DNA of 64,000 nt from Theocolax elegans (GCA_026168455.1 CM047425.1:718001-782000), one strand, 5' to 3'. Shown: positions 38,901-52,514, counted from the first letter of the stretch. Notes: a model not told the origin generated them from the letters alone. Numbers and translations are program-made.

Positions 38901-39153
38901 CAAAAAGAAAAATATGATAAAATGAAAATTCCAACAAATCGGTTGTACAATCTCCGTTAAAGTTGTTACAACCACCTCGGTATAGGCGCATTGTACACAC
39001 GCACATACACACATACACACACAAGTTTGTAATATCAAACGTTCTTGTATTTTCTAACATCATACTGAGTAGGTGTGGCGTCATGATCGAAAACCCGATC
39101 ACCCATTGGCTTTTCCCGTGCGATCGGGATGGGGAAAATGAAAGTGAGTCAAC

Positions 39154-39160
39154 TATATAA
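39154..39160 (+). promoter_or_regulatory. TATA box of the first Val/Pro/Tyr-repeat gene
   Basis: The text 'tatataaaggg' lies about 148 nt upstream of the ATG at 39302. A plausible start site falls near 39184 ('ctacactgcag'), about 30 nt downstream, as expected for an arthropod TATA promoter. Confidence 0.65.
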
Positions 39161-39301
39161 AGGGTGGATTTTCATCGATTCTACACTGCAGATCTCTCGT
39201 TTCGCATTTTCGATCATATACACATATATATACAAGTTCGGGTACACATATACAATACACACACGCATTCACACACCGGAAGTATTATTTATAAGGGCAA
39301 C

Positions 39302-42300
39302 ATGAAGCTCCTGGTACGTTCTATTCTCTCTCTCTCTTTCTCTCTCTATCTCTTTTTTTTACATTTTACACACATTTTTACGTTGATCAATATTATCTTT
39401 ATTTATTTTCGTTGATTAACTTTTTTTTTTTATTTTCATAATTTTTCATAATTTATGTACATGACGATCGGCTAGAGATTGATTACGTCAGTTTATGATG
39501 TGAACACGATTATTTATTTGTTTAATTATTTATTTATAGTGATTATCGATTTAGTACATCAGATGCATCGAACGGGGAGTTAGAATCGGTTTGTTTATAC
39601 TCGGCGTGATTGTTACAATTTTACAATTTTTTAATTTTGTAATAATCTATTTACCAATTGCTCATAACGGTTTCATCTTCCATTTTTTTACAAATTCGTT
39701 CGAAACAAGTTGAATAAACCACTTTTACGATCGATGTGACGATAACTTTGTGCATGACGCAATCTTTCGAATCAAATGATGTGATACTCAAGTTTCCCGC
39801 GTTTTACATTTTTGAATTTGGAAAATGTAACAATTTTTTTTACAAAACAATGTGTTTGAGGATGTAATTTATCATTCTATAAATTTTATTTTTCATTAAT
39901 TTAATTATCGATTTTTGATCGAATAATCGTTGTATTCGCATCGTTGATCGAGAGAATGTATGATGCAACCTTTCTAATTAAAAAAAAAGTTCGTTATTTC
40001 GATCGTTCTACATTCTTTTAATTTGAATTTGGAAACAGTAACGATCTTTTTTACAAAAAATATGTTTAAAGACATAATTTATTACTTTTACAAATTTTAT
40101 TTTTCAATAATCTATTTATTGATTATCGATCAGATAATCGACTTATTACGTCAGTTTTCGAACGGGAAGTGAAAATCGGTACGTTTATCAGTGCGCTGTG
40201 ACATAATTTTACAATTTTATAGTTTTAAAAAATTTATTGGTTGATTATCGATCCGACAATCGATTTATTCTTATCGTTGTACAATTTTAATCGAGACAAT
40301 TCAGATAGAGGATTAAGAACCAACGCTACATTGGCTGACGCAATATTACGAATTGAAGAGAACATTTCAATTTCCCGCGATTTAAATTTTAGAATTTGAA
40401 ATTCGACTTTTAAGAAAATAATGTAAATGTAGACCTGATTTATTCTTTACAATTTTAAACAAAAAGTTAATTCGTTAGATTCATCGAAAATACAAAAAAT
40501 CACGTATTTTTTTTTTTTTTTGATTAATTAAAATCAATTAATCTAATGTAAGAAAAATGAACACGATTACGTCAGACACGTGATAAATTTTAATGCTTCC
40601 ATATTTTTTTTCTTTGTGCATATTCCATTTCTCGATTGTAATTAAAAATCACGCACGAAATTTAAATTTTTGAAAAAGAAAAAAATACATTCGTTATTTT
40701 GCATTCTTCTTTTTATTACACGATTGAAATATGCTAAAGAAAATTCGAATCTTCGCGGTCGCGATCAAAATCGAACATGAAAGAGGAACGAATAATAATT
40801 TTCGACAACTTCCGTTCCTCTTAATTTCACGTATTTTTTTTTCTCCTCTCTCTCCCGAGATTTTAAGCCAGTGGAAGTACGGTTTGTTAGTCCCCGTAGC
40901 GAAATTGCGAAAACCATTAGCACTTTATACCGCGAAATTGGACTGTATATCGATCGAAACGTCGAAAATATACATATCGTAACTAATTTAAATTATACAA
41001 AAAACAAAAAAATTCGAAATGACTTTTAAATCCGTTTTTTTTATTTCACGAAAATATTATTTATATACGACTCGAGAAACAATCGAAATATCGACCTTTT
41101 TTAAAGTACTAAATGTTTATATAATATACGAGTGAAACGGTATATTAAATCAAGATTTTTTTTGGTAAAAAATTAACCTGTAAATTATGAAAAATATTGA
41201 TAAAAAGTATGTACAAAGTTACGATATTTTTTTATTTAATTTCGCCACTTTCCTCGTCAGCAACGGAGGCACGGGCGATGTTTTCACTAACATTTTTTTG
41301 TAAAACAATAAATTTTTTTTGAATTTTCAATTTTAAAGGATATATTTCTTGACTATATATTTGTACGAAAGCCGGACGTTTCATAACGATTTTTAAAAAA
41401 TATAGAGAATTCTATTTTTAATACGATAAGTATGTTTTTATTTCATGAAAGTGCGATGTTTCGTTTTGATTTTTAAAAATTAAGAATGTTTCGAATGTAC
41501 TAATCGAAAATTTATCTTCTAAAATTGACAAAAGAAAAATACTTGTTTATTTTTTATAAAATTTTTTTAGAAATAATAAATGATTATTAAATAAGGAATT
41601 ACTCTATATATGGAATGTCGAATTTATGGATAAGCGCTCCGCATAGATCGACTAAAAATTCAAATTTTAATAGATGTTCATACTGTACCGTTTTTTCTAC
41701 TTTTAGAATTGTGGAACGAAAATTGCTATTTTTGCAAAATGGAAACGTCGGAACGAAAATTTTCATTTTTGTAACATGAAAGCGTTGCATTTTATGCTTC
41801 GTGTAATAGGAATAACGAAACGAAAAAATTCTACTTTATGAAAAGAAAACCGTTAAATTTCTAATTTTGTACAATAGAAACGTCGGAATGAAATTTTTTT
41901 ACTTTTGTAAAATAGAAACGTAGATACGAAATTTTTCACTTATGATAAATAAAACAGTTAATTCTGTAGTGCTCTTGTTAAATAGTTACACCGATACAAA
42001 TTTTTCTATTTTCTATAAAACGGAAGCATTGAATTTTATACGTTTTATACAATATAGAATTAATGGAATGAAATATTTTATTTTTTTAAAAGATAACCGT
42101 TAATTTTGTCATTTTGTAAAATAGAAACGACGGAATTAAAGTTTAATTTTAATGCAATAAAAACGTTGAATTCTCTTATTTACGATATTCTATTACAATT
42201 CCTTATGTATACGAAAATCTATACATTGTAACTTTTAAAGTTCCTGCTATGCTTCGTAAATCTTCAGTTTTTTATAGGTTATAGGACGTAAAAAAATCGA

Positions 42301-44939
42301 TACACCCAAAAAAAAATTAGAATGAAATACATGGTTCATGAAATGATATTACAGATATGTATGACACTTTTGGTCTCGGTTGCATTGGCGACCGAGCAAC
42401 AAGCCCAACAAGCCCAACAAGCCGCAGACTCGAAGAAGGACAAACGAGGACTTCTCCTTGGTGACTACGGCGGTAGTTACGGTGGTGATTACGGTGGCGA
42501 TCTCGGTGGTTATGGAGGTTATGGTGGCGATCTTAGTGGTCTCAACCTTGGTGGAGATTACGACAAATCACCCAAGACTATTATCAAAACCGTCAGCGTA
42601 CCTGTTGCTGTGCCTAAACCCTACCCTGTTCCTGTTGACCGACCATACCCTGTTAAGGTTAGTTTATTTATTTTTCTTTTAAAATCCTGAAGTTTGCATT
42701 ATATTTTGGGTATTAAGTGAATCGATATAAATAATGGAAAATATAAACAAAAATTTGTATATACTAGTGGATTTGGGCACGCTACGCGCGCCGATGTTTT
42801 GTTTTCGGTTGATTTTCGAGTTTTTTAATGCTCGAGATCGAGATTCGAGATCTTCGATTCGAGCGCTTACTCAATTTTATAATAGGAAAAATAATATATT
42901 TAAATTTGAAAATTGTGTATATTTTTATAGGTTAAGATATATAATTTATTATGCATAAACTATGGACTTGCTATAATGACATTTTCATTATAGTTTAGGT
43001 ACAAAAAATAAATAAAAATGTGAGGTTGTGTGTGAATCCTATTTTTTAAATCCTAATCACAAAAAATGAGTAAATGGTCTATTTCTGATTTGAGAACATT
43101 TGATAAAATATTTCCATTTTTTTCATTGACATCGTGAGATGACCAATAATAAAAATATATTTCAATCCTAACCAAAAATAAAGCAAATTTCATTATTACT
43201 ACAAGAATTGGACGTATTTTAACCTAATCAAATGCATAAATTGGACGAATGGTAATTTCTAATAAATGAAAGTATCATCGTTCAAAATAACCAACAAATA
43301 AAAATTTGAGGTTATCCAAAGCGTTATTTAGATTCCTAACCAAAAAAAACTCTATAGTCTAACCATATTCAACAATCTTATTAAAAGAAAATAATTTCAC
43401 GTAAAATAACCAATAAATAAAACTCTCCGTAATTTTCAGTACTAGGCAGAAAACATTACAAATTAAAAAAAATTCTAACCTACAAAAATCCTCATAAAAT
43501 ATACAATACGCTCAAACGAAATCAAATAAAAGACCCGCCGAATTAGCTGTATACCCTTTTATATTAGCTAAAATTCTAAAAGTCCATTTTACAAAGGTAT
43601 ATACAGCCACTTGATTGTAATATATTTCATTTAATTTTTTTTTGTCTTCACAGGTCGCCGTTGAAGTGCCAAAACCATACCCAGTCGCCGTTCCCGTACC
43701 TCAACCTTACCCCGTTGTTCAAACTAAAACCATCACTGTGCCCGTCGACAGGCCATACCCAGTCAAAGTTCCAGTTAAAGTCGCCGTGCCAGCTCCTTAC
43801 CCCGTCAAGGTGAGTGACGACCGATTGTTTTCTCTATATATATAACACTGCACGTGCGTACAACTCTATAACGAACAATACCTATATTTTTTTCTCTCTT
43901 TCCTTTCTTAGAGGTTATTGTTACCCGGAGAACGCTTATTGTGTTTCTTGTATATATATATATATATGAGAACCTTTTTTTCTTAGGATGCAGAATGCTA
44001 TTTTTCTTTTTGCTCTTGGAAATGTATACGTATGAGTAGAATTAATTTTGGTTGATTGGTTTGTTTCTCTTTTTTTCTTTATTTTTGGAAATTGGAGGAT
44101 TTTTATAGAATACTGTTGTGAAAAATGTGATTTTACGTTACATTCGTCCGTGCGTAAGTGTTTTTGTTTATTTATTTATTTTTTTTTTGTAACGATATAA
44201 CAAGGTGATTTTGTGTGTAATTATCTACATTACGTTACGAGATTTTAAAACTTTTTTATTCGTTCAACCCGTGGCTCGAATTAGAAAATTCAAAATTTTC
44301 AGATAATAAAGGTAAATAGTGCAATGTTGGTAACTACTTACTCTTTAAATCAACTATGACCGACCATCGATAATAGCAATGATGATACGTTATTGAATCA
44401 ATACGCAAACGTACAATGGATATATTTAATTTATATAGTCTATTTACAGACTAGTGTATTCATTATAAATAACTATCATCAGTTGGCAAAGATTTTCGTT
44501 TCTCAATGTATACAATAATAATCTACAATTACCATGCAAAAATAATACTTAAATATTTAAACTGTTATTTATAAATAAGTATCATCAGTTGGTAAAAATG
44601 TTCACTTTTCAATTAACGTAATAATAATCTATAATCACCGTGCAAAAGTAATAATGCTTTATTCATCCTACGCATTTGCCGTCAGTCGATAACAACGCAA
44701 TATCTTAATATTTACAATAATAATCATTTGTACTTACAATCAGTTGTTAAAAAAGATTCCTATGCACATCGACATTTTTGTAATTACCATCAGTCGGTAA
44801 AAACGTATACCTCAATTTACAGGTCCCAGTTCCGGTCCCACAGCCTGTGATCGTCAAGGAGAAAATCCCCATCATCCTGAAGGGCAAGGACAGTTACGAT
44901 GGCGGCTATGGCAACGGTGGTCTTGGTGGCTACCTGTAA
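39302..44939 (+). CDS. Secreted Val/Pro/Tyr-repeat protein A, four exons, 195 aa
   Basis: Coding exons are 39302-39313, 42355-42657, 43654-43809 and 44823-44939; every intron is GT..AG and phase 0. The assembled protein begins MKLL + ICMTLLVSVALA, a good signal peptide ending near residue 16. A Gln/Ala segment follows, then KKDKRG, a likely dibasic processing site, then a Gly/Tyr/Asp-rich stretch (GGYGGYGGD), then repeats of the type KPYPV, PVPVDRPYPV and VAVPAPYPV, and a short Gly/Tyr-rich tail (GGYGNGGLGGYL). The composition suggests an extracellular structural protein, perhaps cuticular; insects have Val/Pro/Tyr/Lys-rich epidermal secreted families (for example Drosophila Vajk), but orthology is not established. 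The gene is paralogous to the one at 53699-57356. Intron 1 (about 3 kb) is full of degenerate tandem repeats. Confidence 0.88.
39314..42354. repeat. Intron 1 of gene A: degenerate tandem arrays
   Basis: Long degenerate units recur at about 39480-40300 (each with 'gattatcgat', 'gaacggg.agt.a.aatcggt' and 'acaattttac' text). Shorter units recur at about 41690-42180 ('aaaatagaaacgtcggaa.gaaa'). No coding frame in the intron has a recognisable family. Confidence 0.55.
44455..44815. repeat. Degenerate ~110-130-bp tandem repeat in intron 3 of gene A
   Basis: Units carry 'atcatcagttggtaaaaa' and 'ataataatctataatcacc'-like text and run up to the exon-4 acceptor. Related units ('ctacagtcggtaactaggta') appear downstream of the gene at about 45270-46140. 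Confidence 0.65.
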
Positions 44940-45158
44940 ACAATTCGTACCAGATCTAACACTCGATCCAACCTTCCTAAGTCCTCCCGTAAAATCAAAA
45001 TCCATTTGATTTTGATGATATCGGTTAAATTGCAAATGAGCAAACAACACACATACAACACACACGAATGAGCATCACGGCTACGACGTTGTCATGACCG
45101 CTCGATAAACCAAAACCTGTTCCCATTAATTGTAAATTATAGCTAATTAACGAATAAT

Positions 45159-45164
45159 AATAAA
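45159..45164 (+). terminator. Poly(A) signal AATAAA of gene A
   Basis: A canonical hexamer lies about 220 nt past the stop codon at 44937-44939. A T-rich stretch follows at 45171. Confidence 0.7.
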
Positions 45165-45496
45165 GTCAGTTTTTTAAAGTTTTTTTTATAAAAACAAATT
45201 ACACTGTTTTTATTTCACCGCATCCTGACCGACGATAAAGCAGATATAATTACCGATTGTGATTGATACCTACAGTCGATAACTACATAATAATAAAGGT
45301 ATTCTACAAATAGAAAGTCTATACTCTAACCTTAAGGGGGTCTGTAATAAATACATTTTTGTATTCATTAAAAATCTATTATACAATTTTATACACAATC
45401 CAAATACGGAAGCACTAAATAATGATATAATATGGCTTTCTACAAACTTTCATATCAACACGTAACATCTTTAAAAAAGTTTTTACCGAAAAGTTA

Positions 45497-45893
45497 AGGG
45501 GATGTAATACTCAATTTGTTACCTACCTAGCCATATGAGACAATTATACTTAATTAATTAATACATATTTTAAATAAAAGGAAATCGTGACATCATTGCC
45601 CTTCGTAGTTGTACAATCTATTTATCTACAAAATTTCAAACAGATATTTTAATTCGTATTAAAATGTCATTGGAAGGAAATTTTGACATACTGGATACAG
45701 GTCATAAAATTTCCTTCCAATCATTCTCGTTAATTGCTGGACGTACATGCTTTGCTCTTGGCTAAATTATAGAAGGTATTAATATGGAGGGCAATGATGT
45801 CTTGCTTTTCCATTTATTGAAGTATTTAATAATTAATTAACAAAATACGTGTGCCATTACTCGGTCGGTAAAAATTGACTATTACATCCCGTT
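45497..45893. mobile_element. Foldback MITE, about 400 bp, downstream of gene A
   Basis: The termini are 'ttaaggggatgtaatactca' and the complement of 'ttaacgggatgtaatagtca'. Inner inverted pairs include 'gacatcattgccct/agggcaatgatgtc' and 'tggaaggaaatttt/aaaatttccttcca'. An outer, weaker inverted pair (45343 'cttaaggggg' and 45970 'ctccttaag') suggests it inserted into an older related element. Confidence 0.75.
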
Positions 45894-48620
45894 AATTCTC
45901 TTTGTATTTTAATAATAAATCCAATAATGTATTTTTATTTAGATTGGTCGGTAACCGTTGGGTATGCCACCTCCTTAAGAATAACAAAATTGAAAATAGA
46001 TATAATCGTTGGTTATGAGTGTTACCTACAGTCGGTAACTAGGTAACAACATTCCACATACGTGGAACACACCGTAACAAAATAAAATATTTAATCGTCG
46101 GATGCAAAAGTTATCTACAGTGGGTAACTATATATAACAACATTTTACACACCTACGCACACAGAAATAACACGAAAACCACAGTAACAAAGAACGGCTG
46201 ATTTACAAAAGACGTCGAAGCGAAAGATCATTCATAAAAAAAGACCTACACACATATACAGAACGTTGATATGTCATAAATCGAAATTCCAACGGTGCTC
46301 TCGAATAAAAATCGCAAAAAAAAGAAGTAGCGGAATGACTCGATCGATTTTACCGACGGGAACTATACACAATAAAACCGTCAATTCATTTTCACTCATA
46401 CACAATAACAATGTTTATCATTCGATCCGTATATATCCGAATTTTTCATTTCGCTCGGATAAAGTTAGGGGAAGCACATAATATGCTATATGCATATATG
46501 TGTATATATAAAGGGTTCGAAGCTAACGAGGGAATCGAATCACTTATTCATGCAGGAAAATGAATCGACTTATAGTAGTATATATATGTATATATACATA
46601 AAACCGATTTCGTAGTCTAGTGAATCCTTTATCGTTGGCTCGTTAAAATTTATAAAATCTTTTGTCGTACGCGAGAGAGGGTTAGGTTATGTGTCTATAT
46701 ATATATAAATACAGCGTTCCTGATGAAACATTGTTAATCGATTGGGAAATTCTGTGGCGATTGATAAAAGGGAAGAATGAAAATAATGAGATTGAAGTTC
46801 ATTGAGTAAGGTTAAGTTAATCGAGTTACAGTTTCATCTCCCTAAATGTTGAGATCGCGTTTCTTCAAAAACTTTTAAAGTGCAAATATTGTTCGAATTG
46901 TGGGGTTTTTAAATTAGTGATCTATAACCTCGACAATATAAATATTGACGAGAAAAAACTAAAAATTATGGAAATATCTACTTTGATAAATAATTTAATA
47001 ATTAATAGAGCGATATAACCTCGAAAATATAAAAATTGACGGGGAAAAAAAATAAATTTTATATTTATAATAAGTAGAAATTTCGAATTTTTAAAAAATA
47101 GAAATTCGGAATTACAAAATTTATAAAATTAGAACGAAATTAAAAATTTTTCTAAATTAAAACTTCATACTTTTAAAAATTAAAATTCCGACCCGTTTCA
47201 TTTTAAAAACATAATTCTCCATTATTCCATTTTTTAAATAATAATTTTAACGTTTTCGTAATACTTTAATATAAATGTTAAAAAATAGGAACACTAAATT
47301 TTTGTAAATTTCTATACTTGTTGAGAGATCACATATACAATTACAACAAAATGTTTTCTTACACCCGTAAAAAAAATAAAACATTAATTAACCTTAAAAT
47401 TTTAACGACGCCCCTTTCGTTTTTTATACATACATATCACATTCGCCTAGAATGTAAATTAAAAAAAAATCCCTACATTCTATTTTGACAATAATTCTCG
47501 ACTTATATCTATGTATTTTATAGCGCATAAAATTCCGATAATGCAGCGCAGCATAAAAACAAAAAATCCCCAGATGCACGGCAGGTTCATCCCACATATA
47601 CACATAAACTATAGAAATTCGGGCAGTTTGACGGTTGACCGGTTCATTCCTAGTTTCTACATATACGTATACATGCAGGAATCCATCGCATCGTTTTCTT
47701 TTTCGTCTGCTTCAATCACGTGATGCAGCAACTCGTAAACGAATCTTCTTGGTCTTGTTTTTGCGTATTAAAGTTTCGGGATGTGGGAATGACCAGCGGT
47801 GCTCTTGATATTATTGTGTTCCTTCTTTTTTTTCAAAACGGCAAGTGGAGAAACGTTGATTATTCCTTTTTTTAGAGGGGAGGGAGAGAGGGACCCTGAC
47901 ATGGATTTCGCTGGAGTTGTTTAGATTTCGCAGATAAGTTGCATCGACGATGCTTCCAAACGGGTTTAATGTATTATATGCTTCTTTTTCTTTATCTTCT
48001 TTCTTTTTGTTCGTGTGTGTATAAGCTTTATTGTTTTGTTGGTTATGATGTATATGTGTATTGAGTTTGTAATGTTGCGTTGAAAAATATTGAACGTTTT
48101 TGGGTGGAAATAAAAGTAAATGACGGTAAAAGAAAGTATAGAAAAATTGATATTTCTATGATTTTGAACCATATTGTGATTCGATGAAACTTCGTTCCGA
48201 TGATTAGAATATAGGAAAACCGTGATTTTTAAGTTTAAAAAAATGACATTCAAATTGTCTATATTTTTCAGAATTTTTTTAAATTTGATGTGTCAAAAGT
48301 TTTGGTATAAAGATATCTAGATATTTTAATATTTATTCTCTTTCAATTTGAAAATTCATTTTTTCTAAGGAACACTTGCAAACTAGAAATTAGGAATGGT
48401 ACGTTTTTATTTGAGTACAAAATTTTATAGTTCGAATAATATGGAATATTTTCTAAACAAGTAAAATACACTTTTGGTCAATAATAAACATGCAACTTGT
48501 AATTTGCAAATATCTAATAAATAAGACTAAAAAATTATTTTGTCTACTATTTGGAGGTTAGAATAACAACTAACATCGATGAATATAACGTACAAAACTT
48601 AATGAAAAAAATTAAAATAT

Positions 48621-48686
48621 AAATTTTGTCGGTCTTGCTGAGCTAACGTCTAACGACTTTAAAAACTCCAAGTTGCTCGCTCGAAA
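48621..48686. repeat. 66-bp direct repeat, left copy
   Basis: It matches 49138-49203 in the same orientation with four mismatches by my reading; both contain 'aactccaagttgctcgctcg'. The two copies bracket about 450 bp that includes a slightly GC-richer block (48840-48930). They could be the ends of a small element or a local duplication. Confidence 0.85.
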
Positions 48687-49137
48687 AGGTACGACAATTC
48701 GCCGTGTATCAATCCCGAGAACAACAATATGAAGTCCACAAGCCGCCAGACTTAAACCAAAAGGTGAAAAAAGAAGTAAATAAAATACTAAGTTATAAAA
48801 TTGAAAATATTTTAAATAAGAAAGAAAGAAATTTTAAGTCTTCGTGTTTCGTCTTGGGACCTTCCGCCAGAATTCATCATTGGGGCGCAGACAGTCCATG
48901 CCCCAGACACACAAGACAATATTACGGAATCAAAATAATGATAAACTTAAATTTCGGTATCGTAAGAACGAATGAACGGAGCCTATATAAGTACGCATAA
49001 AGTGGAAATTCTGATTGTGGATGGAATAGCGCCCCCTAACATCAGTGTGTACTATGGACACAATTCTAAATCAAAATCCTATTATTATTGAAAATATAAT
49101 TTTTCTCACCCAAGCAAAAGTTTTTAAATTAATATAG

Positions 49138-49203
49138 AAATTTTGTCGGTATTGCTGAACTAACGTCTAACGACTCTAAGAACTCCAAGTTGCTCGCTCG
49201 AAA
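49138..49203. repeat. 66-bp direct repeat, right copy
   Basis: This is the partner of 48621-48686. The preceding bases ('taaat/aatata') are also alike, so the duplicated unit may be slightly longer. Confidence 0.85.
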
Positions 49204-51189
49204 TGTTTTTATTAATAAAAAAATCATGGAACGATAATATATGATAGACGCAAAAACGCGTATAAAGCAATCGGCGAGCTGCACATGCACACACACACAC
49301 ACTCACACTCTAACACATATATAAACCTAGATGCAAAACGTATAGTTTACGAGATCCGATGCACAAAGTCAGTCTGGACTTCTTATGCGTCGATGACCCA
49401 CAGTGACGACAAAAACGATGGAATAAGAGAAAGAGAGGAAGAACCGGATTCTCACCCTCCGTCAGAACGTTTACGCATCGACTATTATAAGTCCCGGATT
49501 TTCGTCTCATATATATATATATATATATATTTTTGTTATTCTACCTGGGTTCGTTCACACTAGGATATAATAGATGCTTTTTTAATTGGGATAGGAACCT
49601 CCATTATTTTATTACTTTTATTTATCATTCTACATTTATGCACCTTTCTTGACTTATTTTTTTATTATTTTTTTAGTGTTATTGCTCAGCCGCTACGAGG
49701 AAAATTCGCGAGAAATTCGTTTAGGATGTATTTTTTTGTTAATGTTAGTACTTTATTTGGTTTATAGTACTATGGAAAAAAGTAATTATTATAACCTATT
49801 AATTAGAAACGTTTAGTTAGTTGCGGTTAAAAATAGAAGAAATTTTTTTTTTAAATTAATAAAAAATAGTATCTTTTAATAATAATATATAATATCTATA
49901 GTGTTTGAGACGATATGAGGATTTATTTATAAAATTATCATTATTTATTTTTATTTATCGTTGATTTTTATTACTTTTCTTTTCTATTGTAAAATAAGGT
50001 TACTTCTATATTCTTGTAACAATTTTTTAAAGTAAATATTTTTTTTATTTAAATAGTAGCTTCTTTACTGTTTTCTTCTTACACTGCTGTAAATATATTA
50101 CGGATAAAAAAATTTAGAAAAAAATTAATATATTATTAAGAAATATAATTTATAAAAATTGATACAAACTACTAATTATTATTACCCGCCCCAAATCTAA
50201 ATAGTTATTCATAATAAAAATCTTTCTATTTATTTATTTATTTATTCATCCAGAGTAACATATACATTACATAATTTTATACAATGAACTGTACGCAATT
50301 ATCTAGCAGAGAAAAAATGTTTTTCTGTACGCTGATCTGTATTTATATATTTTTTTTTATTTCGTATGGTTGATTCTAATATACTATAAACGTACTTTTT
50401 GTTTGTATACGAAAAATAAACGCCATACTTTATTCACATTCAAAAAATTATAGTGACTTTTTGTTGCTATTCGCGAAATTAGGTCCCAAAATCTCAATTG
50501 GCTATATAAAAACAAGGGTCAATTATTACTATTCTTCTACGAACGATTTTATAGTCTCTCCTTTCGTTTGTGCGCCTCGAGGTAACATTTATCTACTTAC
50601 TTATAGCTATATATATGGGGTCTGAAGCAAAAAAAATTCACTTTACTAATGTTGTCGCGAGAGTTATAGAGAGAGAGAGAACGATATATATATATATATA
50701 GATAAATATCCGTAGATTTTTCGTCGTTTGTCGAGAGATCTGTGGTTTCGATCCGGTTTTATGGCCCATCCTTTTTCCCTTTCCCTTTCACTTTCGATGG
50801 TGCATTTTTGCTTTGAGGGCGCAACCATTATATTTATACGGACGCGGGGATTTTATGCGTTTTTAGATTATTTTTTTCTTTTTTGTTCGTAGATCACGTT
50901 TGTTTTTCCTCGTTTTTTTAAGGGATGGCAGCGATTTCGAATTTGAATTTTGTGAAGAATCCATGTGTATATGGAGTTGTAAAGTTGGTAAGTTTGCGAT
51001 CGCGTAAGCATATAAATATTTTTGATGCGACGTTTTTTGGTACAGACGGTACATAAAGTCGAAAAATCGTTAACGCATCTCTAATTTGGTTTACATATTG
51101 ATAGAATTAATTATTTGGCTCAAATGCAGCATATATACTATATTAATGCGTAAAATTTTGTATGCAAATTAATATTTAAACGACATCAC

Positions 51190-51872
51190 ATACTTGCAAT
51201 AATCAGAATTATTCAATATTAACAATCAATAATTTTTTTCATAATGATTATAAACATGTAGTTTAATTTTTTAAACAAATTGTATTACTGTTGACTTTTA
51301 TTTGACATTTTTGGACAATTTATATGTAGCGTAAATATTTTAATTAATGATCAAATGAGACGTACTCTGATTTTCTTTCCACAATGGAATTTACAGTAGG
51401 CAAACCACTGTAAAAAGGCTGACATTTCAACAGTAACTTTTAAACATGATTCTAATCCACTTGAGTTGAGCCGAATTGCAAAAAAAATCTAAATGTTTAT
51501 TTTAAATAATTTATTACATAATTTTTCAATTTTTTTAAATAATTTGGTAAATATAATTTTTTTTTTACAATGTTAACAGAGTCTGTTGCATTCAAGTGGA
51601 TTAAATCATATTTAAAAGTTACTGTTAAAATGTCAGCCTTTTCGATGAGGTGCTTCTTGAGATATGAAAAAAAACAGAATTCATATTCTCTCGTAATTAA
51701 TTAATATATTTATGTAACATATAAATTGGCCAAAAAATTTTAAATAAAAGTTAATAATAATATAATTTGTTTAAAAAATTAAGAAATGTTTTCAATTGCT
51801 ATGAAAAATATTATTAATTGTTAATATTGAACAGTTTTTTTTTCAATTTTCAACCCAGACTTGTCCCCTTAA
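51190..51872. mobile_element. Foldback MITE (family F, copy 2)
   Basis: It is collinear with 29482-30210. Shared text includes 'gtactctgattt', 'ttccacaatgga', 'aaaagttactgttaaaat' and 'aaattggccaaaaaa'. The right terminus 'gtccccttaa' is the same; the left end is less well kept. It is non-coding. Confidence 0.75.
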
Positions 51873-52514
51873 CAGTTAATTGACGGTATTTATATTAAAG
51901 TAATATTTCTATAATAGTAATATAACATAAAATAATAATAAATAATTATATAAAAAACGGACATTCAGAAATAATTATCAATAATAGAGTTTTTAGTAAC
52001 ATGCAAAAGTTATTCTTTAAAGAAAAAATTTTCAAATTTATTGGAACAGCCTTACAACTTTTGAGAAAGTTCATAGAAATTTTAATTTTTACATAGGAAT
52101 TTGAGTGAACTTTCGCAAAACTTACGAGCCTGTTTTAACAATTTTGAAAATTTTTCCAAGTCCGCATTTCATTCAATTGTTACTCATAACCTAAAATTGA
52201 CATTACAAATGCTGTATCTTGAGATTAACTATTAAGTCACAAAATTTCGAAGTATCTTCACGTGAGGCTTAATATAAGTATTAATACCAAATACATTTGT
52301 AGGATATACATATTATATTTGAAGAAATAAATATGTATTTTCTGTTAAATCCAATTATTTTTTTCTTTATTGATTTTTGCAATTCAAGATCCGAAATTGT
52401 TGATTAATTATTAATCACGATAAATATGGTACAAATTTGATATCCTAAATTAGGAAATTATTATAACTGTAACATTAAAACTACATGTATTAAATTTCCA
52501 TAACATATACACCG

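Larger units (their letters stand above)
30720..39150. other. Gene-free interval with nested repeats
   Basis: No exon is supported between the esterase start and the first Val/Pro/Tyr-repeat gene. From 31940 to 33540 four repeat families lie end to end: a half MITE, a three-arm foldback, a dispersed repeat and another MITE. A related three-arm foldback is at 35475-35990. A (TA)n tract is at about 34488-34516. The interval 37560-38560 is a degenerate array of short units with 'aacgattttt' cores. A palindromic 'taaattaatttacgtaaatta' motif (20 bases quoted at most) recurs at about 37002-37070. Confidence 0.5.

Noticed and set aside
38668..39415. Several frames of 65-85 aa around the gene A promoter
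   Set aside because: They overlap one another on both strands, are rich in CA/GT text, and conflict with the TATA box and leader of gene A.
42322..42354. ATG at 42322 as the start of gene A
   Set aside because: The segment lies before the acceptor at 42354; the MKLL exon at 39302 with its upstream TATA box gives a standard signal peptide.
44455..44815. Regularly spaced repeats considered as a CRISPR-like array
   Set aside because: The units are degenerate, have no constant repeat or unique spacers, and lie in a eukaryotic intron.
48704..49000. 98-aa plus-strand frame between the 66-bp direct repeats
   Set aside because: No recognisable domain and Lys/Asn-rich text typical of AT-rich non-coding DNA; at most part of a repeat element.
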